A stretch of DNA of 64,000 nucleotides from Phyllobacterium phragmitis (GCF_002980495.1 NZ_PVBR01000014.1:54061-118060), one strand, 5' to 3'; positions 8,101 through 15,754 are shown, counted from the first letter of the stretch. A program made the numbers and translations. The notes: a model not told the origin generated them from the letters alone.

Positions 8101-9479
8101 TCCGCGCCCTCCACATCCTTCACGTCGATCCCGGCAATCCCGCACGCATATTCAACCGCGTCACCGCGTTCCATCGTGCCTTCACAGGCCGAGATAAACT
8201 GCTTGACGATGGTCTTTGCCTTGGCGGCCGCCAACTCGCTTAGCGGCCTTCCCTCGGCTTTGACGCCTTGCGCGGTGGCGATCACCACTTGCGGGTCAGG
8301 CCCGACCGATGCGTTTAGCCGCTTGATCAGATAGGCGAGGGACTTCCGGTCATCATCGGAAAGAGTTGCAGAGGATGGCGCGGCGCTACTGGTTACCTCG
8401 CCGGGGTTGTCGCCATCCTCTGCCGTCGCGGGGAGGTCAGTCGCCGTGGGTTGATCGTCGCCAGTTGAGGCGCTGGTGAGCGATGCGATCTGATTGCGCA
8501 CATGGTCAGGGTCAAACCCTTCGCCTCTCTCTGTGGTCTCTGAAATCGATTTGGCGTGCGCGAGACGTTGGCCGGGATCACCGGCACCGACATCCATAAG
8601 ATCGGACTTCATCTGGTCGGCGGCTTGCGCGACTGATTTCAGTGTATCCTTGATGCGCTCTAGTCTGGCTTTGCCGGGTTTATCTAGCGCGCTCCACCAC
8701 TCGGAAAGCGCCCTGACGCCGTCATTCGCGGCTTTCATTCCTTCGCGCTTGGCTGCCTCGAAAGCCTCGTCAATCTCCTTGCCGATGTCGCTCCAAGTGC
8801 GAACAACTTCACCAACCTGGGGCGTGACGCGCTTGCCGTCTGGGAATGCATGAAGCATATCACCGGGGCATTTCAGAATGGTGGGGATGTGCGTGCCTTC
8901 GGCCAGCATCATGGAGATGGTCATCTCGTAGATGAAGCTTTTCTCCTGAACCGCGACAAAACCCTCATTGACGATCTCGGTCTTGCCGTTCGCTCCCTTG
9001 GCCTGAACAACCTTTTCCTTCACGCGGCAGCAGAAAATCAGATGGGCTCGGGTCTGCAAAAGCTCGTTCATCAGCTTCTTGTGACCACCCTTCGGCTTTG
9101 CCCAGCAATGCAGCCCGGCGCGTTTGGTGGCTTGTTCGATAGCCTCGGCTTGCTCAAGAACGCCGCCGGTGCCTTCCCATTCGTGGGAAATGCTGTCGAT
9201 GATGATTGCAGGATACCCGGCTTTCTCGAATTCCTTGATCGCCTCGATATATCGGCTCGACGTGAATGGCGGGTCAAGGTCGATCACGTCAAAGCCGCCT
9301 GCCACATCCGCATAGAAGCGGGAGCGCTTGTTCTCGGTATCAATGAAGCCGATCTTTCCGTCCGGTCCAACCAAACCGCGCGCATAAAGGAGGGCGCTGT
9401 AGGTCTTGCCAGATCCAGATGGGCCGGCAATCGATGTCAACGTGAATGTCTTTTCACGCACTGCTCGTTCAATCCGCAT
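8097..9479 (-). CDS. P-loop ATPase, Sak4/AAA_24-like recombination protein
   Basis: 460 residues. A RecA-type ATPase core comes first: Walker A GPSGSGKT (residues ~19-26), then FIDTENKR, a Walker B-like strand AIIIDSISHEW, and LIFCCRVKEK. Residues ~250-460 are a low-complexity linker and a helical tail rich in Ala/Asp. AAA_24/Sak4 proteins act as single-strand annealing or RecA-like recombinases in phages. It is followed upstream by the RecE-like nuclease, which supports a two-component recombination system. Assignment to Sak4 rather than a generic AAA_24 protein is inference. Confidence 0.8.
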   Translation of the reverse strand: MRIERAVREKTFTLTSIAGPSGSGKTYSALLYARGLVGPDGKIGFIDTENKRSRFYADVAGGFDVIDLDPPFTSSRYIEAIKEFEKAGYPAIIIDSISHEWEGTGGVLEQAEAIEQATKRAGLHCWAKPKGGHKKLMNELLQTRAHLIFCCRVKEKVVQAKGANGKTEIVNEGFVAVQEKSFIYEMTISMMLAEGTHIPTILKCPGDMLHAFPDGKRVTPQVGEVVRTWSDIGKEIDEAFEAAKREGMKAANDGVRALSEWWSALDKPGKARLERIKDTLKSVAQAADQMKSDLMDVGAGDPGQRLAHAKSISETTERGEGFDPDHVRNQIASLTSASTGDDQPTATDLPATAEDGDNPGEVTSSAAPSSATLSDDDRKSLAYLIKRLNASVGPDPQVVIATAQGVKAEGRPLSELAAAKAKTIVKQFISACEGTMERGDAVEYACGIAGIDVKDVEGAE

Positions 9480-9481
9480 GA

Positions 9482-10459
9482 TTATGCAGCCTCCGCCGGG
9501 ATCGAGGGTTCGTTCTCGATCTGCTTTTCAAAGAAATCGGATGGGGAAGCGGTGTACCCGCTGGAATAATAGGTGGGCCAAAAGCCCTTGCTCATGCAAT
9601 CGGCGAAGATGTCGAGGGCTGCGCGGTTCTGGCGCGCGCCGTACCAGATGTATTGGTTATCGACCGGCTTGATATTGTAAGCGTATGGCCGCTTCGGCTC
9701 GATAAACAACAGAACATGGTCTGTGATCTGCCTGCCGTTCAGTATCTCGAGCGCGGTGCCGGCAAGCGCCAACTGCATATGATAGTTGTATTTCTTGATC
9801 GACGTCAGGCAGCCGCGCTCGCTGGCGTCAGCGGTCGTTTTCAGGTCCGCGATTGTGGTGTCTGCCGGGATCGCATCGGGGCGAGCCTTGATGAACAATC
9901 CCGTCTTCTGGTCACGAATGATCAAGGTGCGCTCAACTCGGCCGCCGAGATGATCGATGAAGTCACGATCATTGATGACGCGATTTGCCATTCCCTCGAT
10001 CGCGATCAGGTCATCGTTCTTGAGAACTGTTTTCCCCGCCGCAATCTGCTTCGCTCGCCATGCCTTGGCGGCGTTGGTGCGATAATCGGGGAATTCATCA
10101 GGTCGAACCGCGAAGTCATCCTTGAAGCCGTCCTCGCCTAACAGGAGGGTATGCACGGCCCGACCAAGCGAGAAATGATCCTTCTCGACTTGTGGCGCGC
10201 GGTCTGGGTTTAGATAGCTGTTATCCCAGAACTTGAGCGGGCAACCTTCCGGGGGCGCAATTTCGCGCAATCCGCTGGATGATATGGAGGGAGCGACACA
10301 GCAATCCGAATGATAGACATTGATCGGAAGCTTTGCGATGATCCCAGGCTCGCTGATCCGCTTGCCATCCCAAAGGCGTTCGCCGGATAATCCCTTGACG
10401 ATGCCATTCACAATCCCGCCAATCGGCTGCATGGCATCGGTGTCGATGATCTTGTTCAT
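9482..10459 (-). CDS. RecE-like PD-(D/E)XK exonuclease (DUF3799 type)
   Basis: 325 residues from ATG 10459. Matches the exonuclease VIII C-terminal domain: VYHSDCCVAPSISSSGLREI near the start, an LGRAVHTLLL helix, then KARPDAIPADTTIADLKTT, holding the D...DxK catalytic part, and a YHMQLALAG helix. These nucleases chew 5' ends to give 3' tails for annealing. The partner would be the ATPase 2 bases downstream. Earlier in-frame starts overlap the upstream gene and lack a ribosome site. Confidence 0.88.
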   Translation of the reverse strand: MNKIIDTDAMQPIGGIVNGIVKGLSGERLWDGKRISEPGIIAKLPINVYHSDCCVAPSISSSGLREIAPPEGCPLKFWDNSYLNPDRAPQVEKDHFSLGRAVHTLLLGEDGFKDDFAVRPDEFPDYRTNAAKAWRAKQIAAGKTVLKNDDLIAIEGMANRVINDRDFIDHLGGRVERTLIIRDQKTGLFIKARPDAIPADTTIADLKTTADASERGCLTSIKKYNYHMQLALAGTALEILNGRQITDHVLLFIEPKRPYAYNIKPVDNQYIWYGARQNRAALDIFADCMSKGFWPTYYSSGYTASPSDFFEKQIENEPSIPAEAA

Positions 10460-10473
10460 CAGACTGCCTCCGT

Positions 10474-11214
10474 TCAATATTTCAGGGTGACGTTCGGGAC
10501 CAAACCGCTGACCAGATGGACAGCGATCTTTTCGGCCTGCTCCCGTGTGATTGCAGAGCATTCGATCAGTTCGGCGACGATTGCGTTGTTGACCTGCTTG
10601 CGGTGCGCCTTGTCGGCATCGCGGCGGCGCTGCTCTTCCTCTTCGGCCTTCTTCGCGGCTTCTAATCGGGTGAGAGTGTCGATCGCATCCTGCTGCGCCA
10701 CGGACGCTTGTGCCGCGAATTCATCCCAATGGGCTGCACCCATTTTTTGAGCTTGGGCGCCTGCGAGAAGTTCGCGAAGTTCCGATGATGGCCGCCCGAA
10801 ACCGGTCCTTGAGAGGTCAATCAGAGCCTGCAGTGCGGCCTTGTGGCCGTCGATGCGTTCTCCTTCTTTATCTTCCCATTCGGTCAGGGGCTTGCGAACG
10901 CTGGCCTTGAGTTCGTCAAGGCGATCTTCGATCGTGTTGCAGGCCGCGTTCACCTGCTTGGTCTTTACGCGCCAATCCTCGGTGAGCTTCTTTCCCTGAC
11001 CGATCAGAGCCGTTTTTGTGCGCGCCACCTTGTGAGCAAGGGAGGCAATAGCCTTGCGCCCGGTTTCCGAAGACACGTCCGGCACATGCTTGCCGACGGC
11101 TTCTTTGACGCTGGAATAGAGCTTTTCAAATTCCTGCTCATCGGTGAATGTCTGCGCCGTCATTACGGCCGGTAGCTTGATGATCAGGTCGGTTGATGTG
11201 GTTTGCTGCGTCAT
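10474..11214 (-). CDS. Coiled-coil protein associated with recombination genes
   Basis: 246 residues, mostly helical. Residues ~60-120 and ~180-205 are strong coiled coils (the second is ARLEAAKKAEEEEQRRRDAD-like). This type is often encoded next to RecE/RecT or Sak genes and is sometimes misannotated as TolA-like. No catalytic motif. It starts at ATG 11214, overlapping the upstream small gene. Confidence 0.75.
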   Translation of the reverse strand: MTQQTTSTDLIIKLPAVMTAQTFTDEQEFEKLYSSVKEAVGKHVPDVSSETGRKAIASLAHKVARTKTALIGQGKKLTEDWRVKTKQVNAACNTIEDRLDELKASVRKPLTEWEDKEGERIDGHKAALQALIDLSRTGFGRPSSELRELLAGAQAQKMGAAHWDEFAAQASVAQQDAIDTLTRLEAAKKAEEEEQRRRDADKAHRKQVNNAIVAELIECSAITREQAEKIAVHLVSGLVPNVTLKY

Positions 11215-11384
11215 GCTGCGGTCCTCCGCGTGAAAATTCGATGGTATTCGGCCTTGAGCGCCGCCTTGACGCGTTCGTCGGGCTCTTCGCCCATCAGGCG
11301 ATTGATGCGTGCAAGTTGATCTTCACGGGGCAGGCGGGCGATACACGCCAGTTCCGTGGCTATGCTGATCTGGAGCGCGGTCAT
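11211..11384 (-). CDS. 57-residue phage protein
   Basis: MTALQISIATELACIARLPR... A short helical protein ending FTRRTAA. ATG 11384 overlaps the upstream stop (ATGA) and its own stop overlaps the next ATG (ATGA), so it is firmly in the coupled chain although small. No function recognised. Confidence 0.65.
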   Translation of the reverse strand: MTALQISIATELACIARLPREDQLARINRLMGEEPDERVKAALKAEYHRIFTRRTAA

Positions 11385-11665
11385 GGCTGCCCCTTCGCTC
11401 GGGCGATCACAGCGAGCATTTTCTCGTATGTTTCGATGGTTATCCGGCCAGACGTGCGGTCCGCTTCCTTGGCGGCCTCCTCAATGACAGCCAGCAACTC
11501 GCCGTAGCAATTGGCGGAATTGATAAATGCATGGGCCTCAGGACCACTGGCTTTGCCCACAATGCAGTCATCGCGATCCAATATTACGACTTCCCAATCC
11601 ATCTTCCCAATCCGAAGGGGGAGGAAGAAGGTATTGGTCGGCGTATGCTTTTCCTGTTCGCTCAT
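11381..11665 (-). CDS. Small phage protein, unknown
   Basis: 94 residues (MSEQEKHTPTNTFFLPLRIG...). A beta hairpin (WEVVILDRDDCIVGKA) is followed by two helices. Such proteins with a DRDDxIVG-like hairpin recur in phage early operons. Start chosen at ATG 11665 (TGATG overlap) rather than the GTG one codon earlier. Confidence 0.7.
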   Translation of the reverse strand: MSEQEKHTPTNTFFLPLRIGKMDWEVVILDRDDCIVGKASGPEAHAFINSANCYGELLAVIEEAAKEADRTSGRITIETYEKMLAVIARAKGQP

Positions 11666-11931
11666 CACAGCACCGCCTTGATCGTGTTATCGATGTCGTT
11701 GAAGATTTCCTTGACCGAACGAACGCGCCAATCATTGGCGTGATAGATGCGGAAGTGCGCACCTTCGCCGAGGGCCCTGGCGACATATTCGCAATCGCTG
11801 CGAACTGACTTCAGGCGGCTTTCCAGCAACTCAATCCGGCGCTGCGCAGCCTCCATTGCAGACTTGGCGCCGATCATCGCCTTGACGGCTTCCTTGTCCT
11901 TGGCGATCTGTTCTTCTGATTTATCGCTCAT
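11665..11931 (-). CDS. Coiled-coil small protein, unknown
   Basis: 88 residues. The N-terminal 55 residues form one long charged helix (AQRRIELLESRLKSVRSDCE), followed by a short strand-helix end. Coupled on both sides. No family recognised. Confidence 0.7.
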   Translation of the reverse strand: MSDKSEEQIAKDKEAVKAMIGAKSAMEAAQRRIELLESRLKSVRSDCEYVARALGEGAHFRIYHANDWRVRSVKEIFNDIDNTIKAVL

Positions 11932-12017
11932 GACAACGCTCCAATGCAGATTGATAAGGTGAAAATGAAAAGGGAGACGGCAGCAAAGGCCGTGATGTCG
12001 GATAGGAGGTCACGCAT
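11928..12017 (-). CDS. 29-residue membrane peptide
   Basis: MRDLLSDITAFAAVSLFIFT followed by LSICIGALS: one clear transmembrane segment with a short charged N-terminus. The stop overlaps the next ATG (ATGA) and the start overlaps the end of the upstream gene by 8 bases. Small single-pass peptides of this kind are typical phage accessory products. Below usual annotation length, so moderate confidence. Confidence 0.5.
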   Translation of the reverse strand: MRDLLSDITAFAAVSLFIFTLSICIGALS

Positions 12018-12438
12018 CGGACGGCACCGGAGTGGGGGAGACCGAACCTACCGGCGACGTATCGGTCAACGGATCGGCCTCCATGCTTTCCCCTGCGTCG
12101 GACTGGATTATTTCACCAGCAGGGTTCTGCATTTCTTCAGGGTCGATGCGGGAAACTTTGTCGATCCACCATGTTCCGTAGTCGCCGCCTCCCAGGTCAA
12201 CCCAAAGGTGATCGTTGGAAATCGAGAGAACCACACCGCGGCACGGGTCGAGGATTTCGCCACGCAGATCGACGGTATCGCCGACTTCGATGTTATGCCG
12301 AACAATCCTGGCGCTATCCGTTTTGACATAAAGATCCGAATAGCCGCCGATCTGGCGAACCCGCATATCGCTTCCCGCGAAATTACTTTCGACAACGCAT
12401 TCGACCGAAACGATGTCGCCTTTGCGAAACTGGGCCAT
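12010..12438 (-). CDS. Beta-rich phage protein with SH3-like repeats
   Basis: 142 residues. Two similar beta segments (FRKGDIVSVECVV near the start and IEVGDTVDLRGEI in the middle) suggest tandem SH3-like barrels, followed by a disordered acidic/Pro tail (~105-142). No catalytic motif; function unknown. Overlaps its upstream stop by one base (TAATG). Confidence 0.7.
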   Translation of the reverse strand: MAQFRKGDIVSVECVVESNFAGSDMRVRQIGGYSDLYVKTDSARIVRHNIEVGDTVDLRGEILDPCRGVVLSISNDHLWVDLGGGDYGTWWIDKVSRIDPEEMQNPAGEIIQSDAGESMEADPLTDTSPVGSVSPTPVPSDA

Positions 12439-12779
12439 TAGATGCCCCTCCCTGCGGAATTCGCGCTGTAAATTTCGGACGGTGATGGGCAGCGATAGTG
12501 CCCTTCGTGCTCGATCGTTTTCGTCAGCAAGCCGTCATCGGCCTCGGACAACTGGCAAATCTCGTGACCCATAAGGGCCATGAGAGGCGATGCCGTGTCG
12601 CAGAACAGCGAGACGTATTGGCTCGGTTCGCGAGGCTTGGAGACGTCAACCCGAACATCATCGATCGACAGGACCGGCTCTCCGTTATTCCAATCCAACG
12701 AGGTCGAGACTTCGCAATTGATCTCGGTCCAGGTGCGCCCGTCTGGCATTGTGAGGCAGGCTGTGAATGAGGTTTTCAT
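12438..12779 (-). CDS. Phage protein, unknown
   Basis: 113 residues (MKTSFTACLTMPDGRTWTEI...). Mostly beta strands, Cys at several positions, ending in a disordered stretch. ATG 12779 overlaps the upstream stop (ATGA). No family recognised. Confidence 0.7.
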   Translation of the reverse strand: MKTSFTACLTMPDGRTWTEINCEVSTSLDWNNGEPVLSIDDVRVDVSKPREPSQYVSLFCDTASPLMALMGHEICQLSEADDGLLTKTIEHEGHYRCPSPSEIYSANSAGRGI

Positions 12780-13468
12780 GCCGCATCCTCCGCACTCTCG
12801 GCCAGACGCTTCATGTCTGCCATGGCTTCGTCGTTGGTTTCGTAAAATCGGACAGGGCTGATCTGGTATCCGCTATCGCGATAGATCAATTGCGCGGCGA
12901 GGCACCATCCATAGTGGCGCTCAAGCGCATACCCGGCTTCGCCGGCGAGATGGACAGCCCATCCGGCGCGGCAATGCGTTGTGCTGCATACGTGCGGCGT
13001 ATTCATATCCAGCGCGTCCGGCTGGCTAGCAGCCTGAAAAATGCGCTCATGGATGTTTTCGATCTTCGGGATTGATGGCGGTACAAAATCGCCAGTCTCG
13101 TTTTTCTTCTCGCGGAGGGACTTGCAGCCCGAGCAGTCCGAGCAGCCCGAGCAGTACGAGCAGCCCGAGCAGCCCGAGCAGTCCGAGCAGTACGAGCAGT
13201 CCGAGCAGCCCGAGCAGCCCGAGCAGTCCGAGCAGTCCGAGCAGCCCGAGCAGCCCGAGCAGTACGAGCAGCCCGAGCAGCCCGAGCAGCCCGAGCAGTA
13301 CGAGCAGCCCGAGCAGCCCGAGCAGTACGAGCAGTCCGAGCAGCCCGAGCAGTTGGTACAATTTTTACAGTCAATGAGGCTGTCTAGGGCCTTTTGCGCC
13401 GCTTCCTCGGTGCCGAAATACTCGACGCTGCACTTATTGCCGTTGGTGTCTTTGAGCCATGTGGTCAT
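12776..13468 (-). CDS. Cysteine-tripeptide repeat protein with conserved C-terminal domain
   Basis: 230 residues from ATG 13468. Residues 1-33 are a short domain. Residues 34-115 consist of 27 back-to-back C-x-x triplets, nearly all Cys-Ser-[Gly/Asp/Tyr], plus a closing Cys. Residues ~135-230 are a conserved domain (LDMNTPHVCSTTHCRAGWAV...GYALERHYGW) found in several rhizobial and phage proteins, where it often follows pentapeptide-like repeats. A strict 3-residue period with Cys on every third position could form a narrow helical stack and a metal-thiolate ladder; that is inference. The underlying DNA is a 9-bp tandem repeat. Confidence 0.85.
   Translation of the reverse strand: MTTWLKDTNGNKCSVEYFGTEEAAQKALDSLIDCKNCTNCSGCSDCSYCSGCSGCSYCSGCSGCSGCSYCSGCSGCSDCSDCSGCSGCSDCSYCSDCSGCSGCSYCSGCSDCSGCKSLREKKNETGDFVPPSIPKIENIHERIFQAASQPDALDMNTPHVCSTTHCRAGWAVHLAGEAGYALERHYGWCLAAQLIYRDSGYQISPVRFYETNDEAMADMKRLAESAEDAA
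13124..13369. repeat. 9-bp coding tandem repeat (27 units)
   Basis: On the minus strand the unit is TGC TCG NNC, with the third codon almost always GGC, GAC or TAC. Units run without interruption from 13369 to 13124. The uniform codons (Cys always TGC, Ser always TCG) point to recent expansion by slippage or recombination rather than slow divergence. Confidence 0.9.
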
Positions 13469-13530
13469 TGGATTTCCTCGCGTTAAAACCATCGGGAAAT
13501 GCGCCCCGTGAGGCGGAAACCGGAGGGCTT

Positions 13531-13701
13531 TCATTCGTCGCCGTCGATAACTCGGTCGTAGACGAGGGACGCCGCCACCTGGGCGCACTCGTTAGCGTCA
13601 TCCTCGCTCAAGCCTTCGGCGATGCAGTCGCCGTATTCCTTGGCGTGAGCGATTTTCGCCGCCTTCCGCGCTGCTTCTTTTCTTTTCGTGAGACTGATCA
13701 T
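13531..13701 (-). CDS. 56-residue helical protein
   Basis: MISLTKRKEAARKAAKIAHA... Basic N-terminal helix, then an acidic segment (GLSEDDANECAQVAASL). ATG 13701 follows a GGAG motif by a suitable distance. Not overlapped by its neighbours, unlike genes further down. No family recognised. Confidence 0.65.
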   Translation of the reverse strand: MISLTKRKEAARKAAKIAHAKEYGDCIAEGLSEDDANECAQVAASLVYDRVIDGDE

Positions 13702-13764
13702 CGTAGTTCGCTCCATGTTCAAAACCATCTGGAACGCGGCGCGGACGCCGCTGACCGGAGGGTT

Positions 13765-13959
13765 TCACTCGGAGGGGAGATACTCTGACAACTCGCCAAG
13801 GTGACCGAGGAGCAGATTGGCGCGGTGAAACCGCCTGCGACCTTCCTTGGCGTCAGCCAAGGACATCTCATCGCTATCGACCACGCCGAAGAATTCCACC
13901 CATGCAGCAACTTCTGCATCGATCGCACTGTTGATCTGCGCTTCGGTGTAGGCCTTCAT
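13765..13959 (-). CDS. First gene of the leftward operon, unknown
   Basis: 64 residues (MKAYTEAQINSAIDAEVAAW...), helical. I chose ATG 13959 because GGAGAGAG lies 4-10 bases upstream and because farther in-frame starts fall inside or upstream of the promoter at 14048-14076. Position directly behind the leftward promoter suggests immediate-early expression. No family recognised. Confidence 0.65.
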   Translation of the reverse strand: MKAYTEAQINSAIDAEVAAWVEFFGVVDSDEMSLADAKEGRRRFHRANLLLGHLGELSEYLPSE

Positions 13960-14047
13960 CATCTCTCTCCATCCATCCGTTAGTGCGATCCGTTCGGCCT
14001 TGGCCGTCTTCGTGTTCGCTTGGTATGGGGCCAACATGGCATGCAAC

Positions 14048-14095
14048 ATTATTCGTGTCAACATGAATTGTGTTGATCGACATGATAAATGTTGA
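14048..14095 (-). promoter_or_regulatory. Leftward early promoter with two abutting repressor operators
   Basis: Two 19-bp sites with consensus TCAACAT-N5-(A/G)TGTTGA sit end to end: 14058-14076 (arms 7/7 with G for A) and 14077-14095 (one arm mismatch). On the minus strand a -10-like AATAAT (14053-14048) lies 17 bases from TCAACA (14076-14071), so the first operator covers the -35 and spacer. A degenerate third site may overlap at 14043-14061. The same consensus appears beside the repressor gene at 17680-17721, so the CI-type repressor is the likely ligand. Confidence 0.75.
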
Positions 14096-14115
14096 CGCGG
14101 GATGTTGAGTAGACC

Positions 14116-14153
14116 TAAAAGAAAGGCCCCGGAGCGGTGATGCTGCCGGGGCC
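14116..14153 (-). terminator. Rho-independent terminator, leftward
   Basis: Read on the minus strand, GGCCCCGG and CCGGGGCC form a perfect 8-bp GC stem around a 13-base loop, followed by TTTCTTTT. It would stop leftward transcription from the immunity region before the operator-controlled promoter, insulating the early operon. Confidence 0.75.
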
Positions 14154-14411
14154 GAATGCGGTCTAAAGTCAACGCGGTTGTAGCAAAACAAGGATAGTAA
14201 CGCAACCGAAACGATCGCACCGGGCGCAGAGAATCGCAACATGTTGGGTCTGCTCGGAGGTTCCCGCCAACATATCGCTTTAGGAGCGCAGAGGCCGCGG
14301 TCTTTTTGGAATTGACCCGCAGCACCGATCACCCCGGCGCATGAATTCCATAGCGGTTGCCGGTTGCCAGGCTCTACCGGAAACAAAAATACGCTGGCTC
14401 TGTTGAGCCCA

Positions 14412-14600
14412 TTACACCCAGCGGCCTTGAGATACCGGGCATCCCCCGGGACGGTGGAAAGCGGAATTTTTCGTCAGCGGGTTGACTTCCCGTCCGTCAA
14501 ATTTCGTATCGGCGCCGAAAAAAGCCGATAGCGGAACGTGCAGGGTCAATGCACGGCCTCTCACATGTGAGGGGAAGGGATAAACGAGTACGCGGGACAT
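14412..14600 (-). CDS. Possible 62-residue protein
   Basis: MSRVLVYPFPSHVRGRALTL... Preceded by AAGGA five bases before ATG 14600, and the only reading frame that fits the 14160-14680 stretch. The composition is not clearly protein-like (many Pro, Arg, Phe) and the DNA is full of hairpins, so the stretch could instead be a structured RNA. Treat as tentative. Confidence 0.35.
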   Translation of the reverse strand: MSRVLVYPFPSHVRGRALTLHVPLSAFFGADTKFDGREVNPLTKNSAFHRPGGCPVSQGRWV

Positions 14601-14608
14601 AAGTCCTT

Positions 14609-14649
14609 CCCCTGGTCAGGGGCTTGAGGTGGCAACCCCATACCTCAAG
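14609..14649. other. Tandem hairpins upstream of the 14412-14600 frame
   Basis: CCCCTGGTCAGGGG (14609-14622) and CTTGAGGT...ACCTCAAG (14623-14630 with 14642-14649) form two consecutive hairpins. More inverted repeats occur nearby (CCTCACATGTGAGG near 14560-14573). The stretch from 13960 to 14683 otherwise holds only the promoter, the terminator and the doubtful frame above. A regulatory leader or small RNA is possible. Confidence 0.45.
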
Positions 14650-14683
14650 GCGGAAAGGGCGGAGCCGTGCCCAGAGACTGGAT

Positions 14684-14968
14684 TTAACCCTTCCGACGCT
14701 GCCGCCTTCCGGCTCTAGTCAGCGCCTCAACAACCGTAATCGCGCTCGCGACGAACTCCTCCCGGTCTGCATCATCCATCAAAGCAAGCGCTGGACGCAG
14801 TGAATCTGCAACTCTGTCGGCGCCATCGCCTACGGCCTTGCTCCACAACCATTCATTGATGATCTGATTGATGCTTTTTTCACCGCGCATCTCGTCGATG
14901 ATCAATCGGAGCTCTGGAGACATCCGAACAGTGAATTTAACGGGCTCTGGTTTCTGAGACTTCGGCAT
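14684..14968 (-). CDS. Arc-type ribbon-helix-helix regulator
   Basis: 94 residues. Residues ~10-45 (VKFTVRMSPELRLIIDEMRG followed by EKSINQIINEWLW) have the beta strand plus two helices of Arc/MetJ-like repressors; the rest is an acidic helical extension ending in RAGRRQRRKG. Probably a DNA-binding dimer in the cytoplasm, repressing a phage promoter nearby. ATG 14968 is preferred over the TTG one codon before. Confidence 0.75.
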   Translation of the reverse strand: MPKSQKPEPVKFTVRMSPELRLIIDEMRGEKSINQIINEWLWSKAVGDGADRVADSLRPALALMDDADREEFVASAITVVEALTRAGRRQRRKG

Positions 14969-15042
14969 CAATTGCCTATGGCAGAAAAATTAAGCCTTCG
15001 AAATCACGTCACATTGCCCCAAAGTGGTGGCATCTTTCCCCG

Positions 15043-15051
15043 TTATCCACA
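15043..15051 (+). promoter_or_regulatory. Single consensus DnaA box
   Basis: TTATCCACA, identical to the standard DnaA box, in the 120-base gap between the Arc-like gene and the winged-helix gene. It could bind host DnaA or the phage DnaA domain-IV protein (20626-21210). A lone box does not make an origin. Confidence 0.5.
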
Positions 15052-15092
15052 GGCGCGCTCTCTCGCGCCAAGACCGTGAGGAAGGTTTTTGA

Positions 15093-15491
15093 GTGCCCCG
15101 GCAAAGTGAACGAGATCGCGAGGCTCAACGTATTCTTTTGCGGATGCTGCTTGACCTTCGCCGGCTCGTCGTGGCGCGAAATAGACCGTCCGAAGAGACC
15201 TTCATTCAATTCGCAGTTCGTCTTGGAGAGTATGAGGGGAGGCCCGTAAATGCTGCTGAAATAGCAGAAATGGCTAATATGCCAAGAACATCGGTGATCC
15301 GACATTTGAATGTCCTTGAGGCTCGCGGGCGCATCCGAGCGGATAAGATTGGCCGGCGCGTGGTGAGGCGTCCGCCCCAAGAGGACTTCCCAGAGAACAA
15401 GGAGTTCTATCTAGAGCTTGAACGGATAGTCAGGCGCGCGTGCAGTGCACTGTCCAGAATGGACACTTTAGCGGCTAGACACAAAGAGTGA
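15093..15491 (+). CDS. Winged-helix transcriptional regulator
   Basis: 132 residues. Residues ~50-95 (NAAEIAEMANMPRTSVIRHL then NVLEARGRIRADKIGRRVVR) form a winged helix of the MarR/GntR kind; the ends are helical and would dimerise. GTG 15093 is chosen as start because GAGGAAGG lies 8 bases upstream. It sits in the immunity region and points away from the Arc-like gene, so the shared gap may hold both promoters and the DnaA box. Confidence 0.75.
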   Translation: MPRQSERDREAQRILLRMLLDLRRLVVARNRPSEETFIQFAVRLGEYEGRPVNAAEIAEMANMPRTSVIRHLNVLEARGRIRADKIGRRVVRRPPQEDFPENKEFYLELERIVRRACSALSRMDTLAARHKE

Positions 15492-15604
15492 CGATAGGTA
15501 ACGTTTCGGCATCACCTCAATTAGAGGTTGATCTCACAAAATTGATGGAAGGACGGCGGGGAGCGGCGGCAGCGTGCGCGAAATTGAGAGTAGTCCATAA
15601 ACGA

Positions 15605-15645
15605 AAAGGGCGAAGCAGTGGCCTTGAGAACCCGCTTCGCCCTTT
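15605..15645 (+). terminator. Strong 12-bp hairpin, probable terminator
   Basis: AAAGGGCGAAGC pairs perfectly with GCTTCGCCCTTT around a 17-base loop, followed by CTGAAC rather than a long T tract. The run of A before and T at the end of the stem allow it to work on either strand. It separates the winged-helix gene from the S24-like gene. Confidence 0.55.
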
Positions 15646-15679
15646 CTGAACAAATCAAAACTCTTGAAGGAGTTTCAAT

Positions 15680-15754
15680 ATGCTGAGGCATAGTAGCATT
15701 CGTTTTTCCAATTTTGCAACACGCGCCAATAATCCGTCGGCGGCACGGGCATGA
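15680..15754 (+). CDS. 24-residue leader peptide
   Basis: MLRHSSIRFSNFATRANNPS followed by AARA. GAAGGAG lies 7 bases before the ATG, a much better ribosome site than that of the next gene, and the stop overlaps the next ATG (ATGA). It probably serves to couple translation of the S24-like gene. Confidence 0.5.
   Translation: MLRHSSIRFSNFATRANNPSAARA

Noticed and set aside
13124..13369. Possible CRISPR array
   Set aside because: The unit is 9 bp, in frame, and without unique spacers; it is a coding microsatellite-like repeat.
13003..13511. Other open frames across the Cys-repeat DNA (poly Glu-Gln-Pro, Leu-Gly, Ser-Pro, Ala-Arg repeats)
   Set aside because: The 9-bp repeat keeps several frames open at once. 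Only the minus-strand frame with the conserved C-terminal domain continues into non-repeat protein-like sequence and fits the operon overlaps.
13706..13720. GTTC-N7-GTTC, the alphaproteobacterial SOS-box pattern
   Set aside because: Eight fixed bases are expected about once or twice by chance in a window of this size, and it overlaps the ribosome-binding region of a small gene rather than a promoter.
15009..15380. Minus-strand frame opposite the winged-helix regulator
   Set aside because: The plus-strand gene has a clear helix-turn-helix and GAGGAAGG ribosome site; the minus frame has neither.
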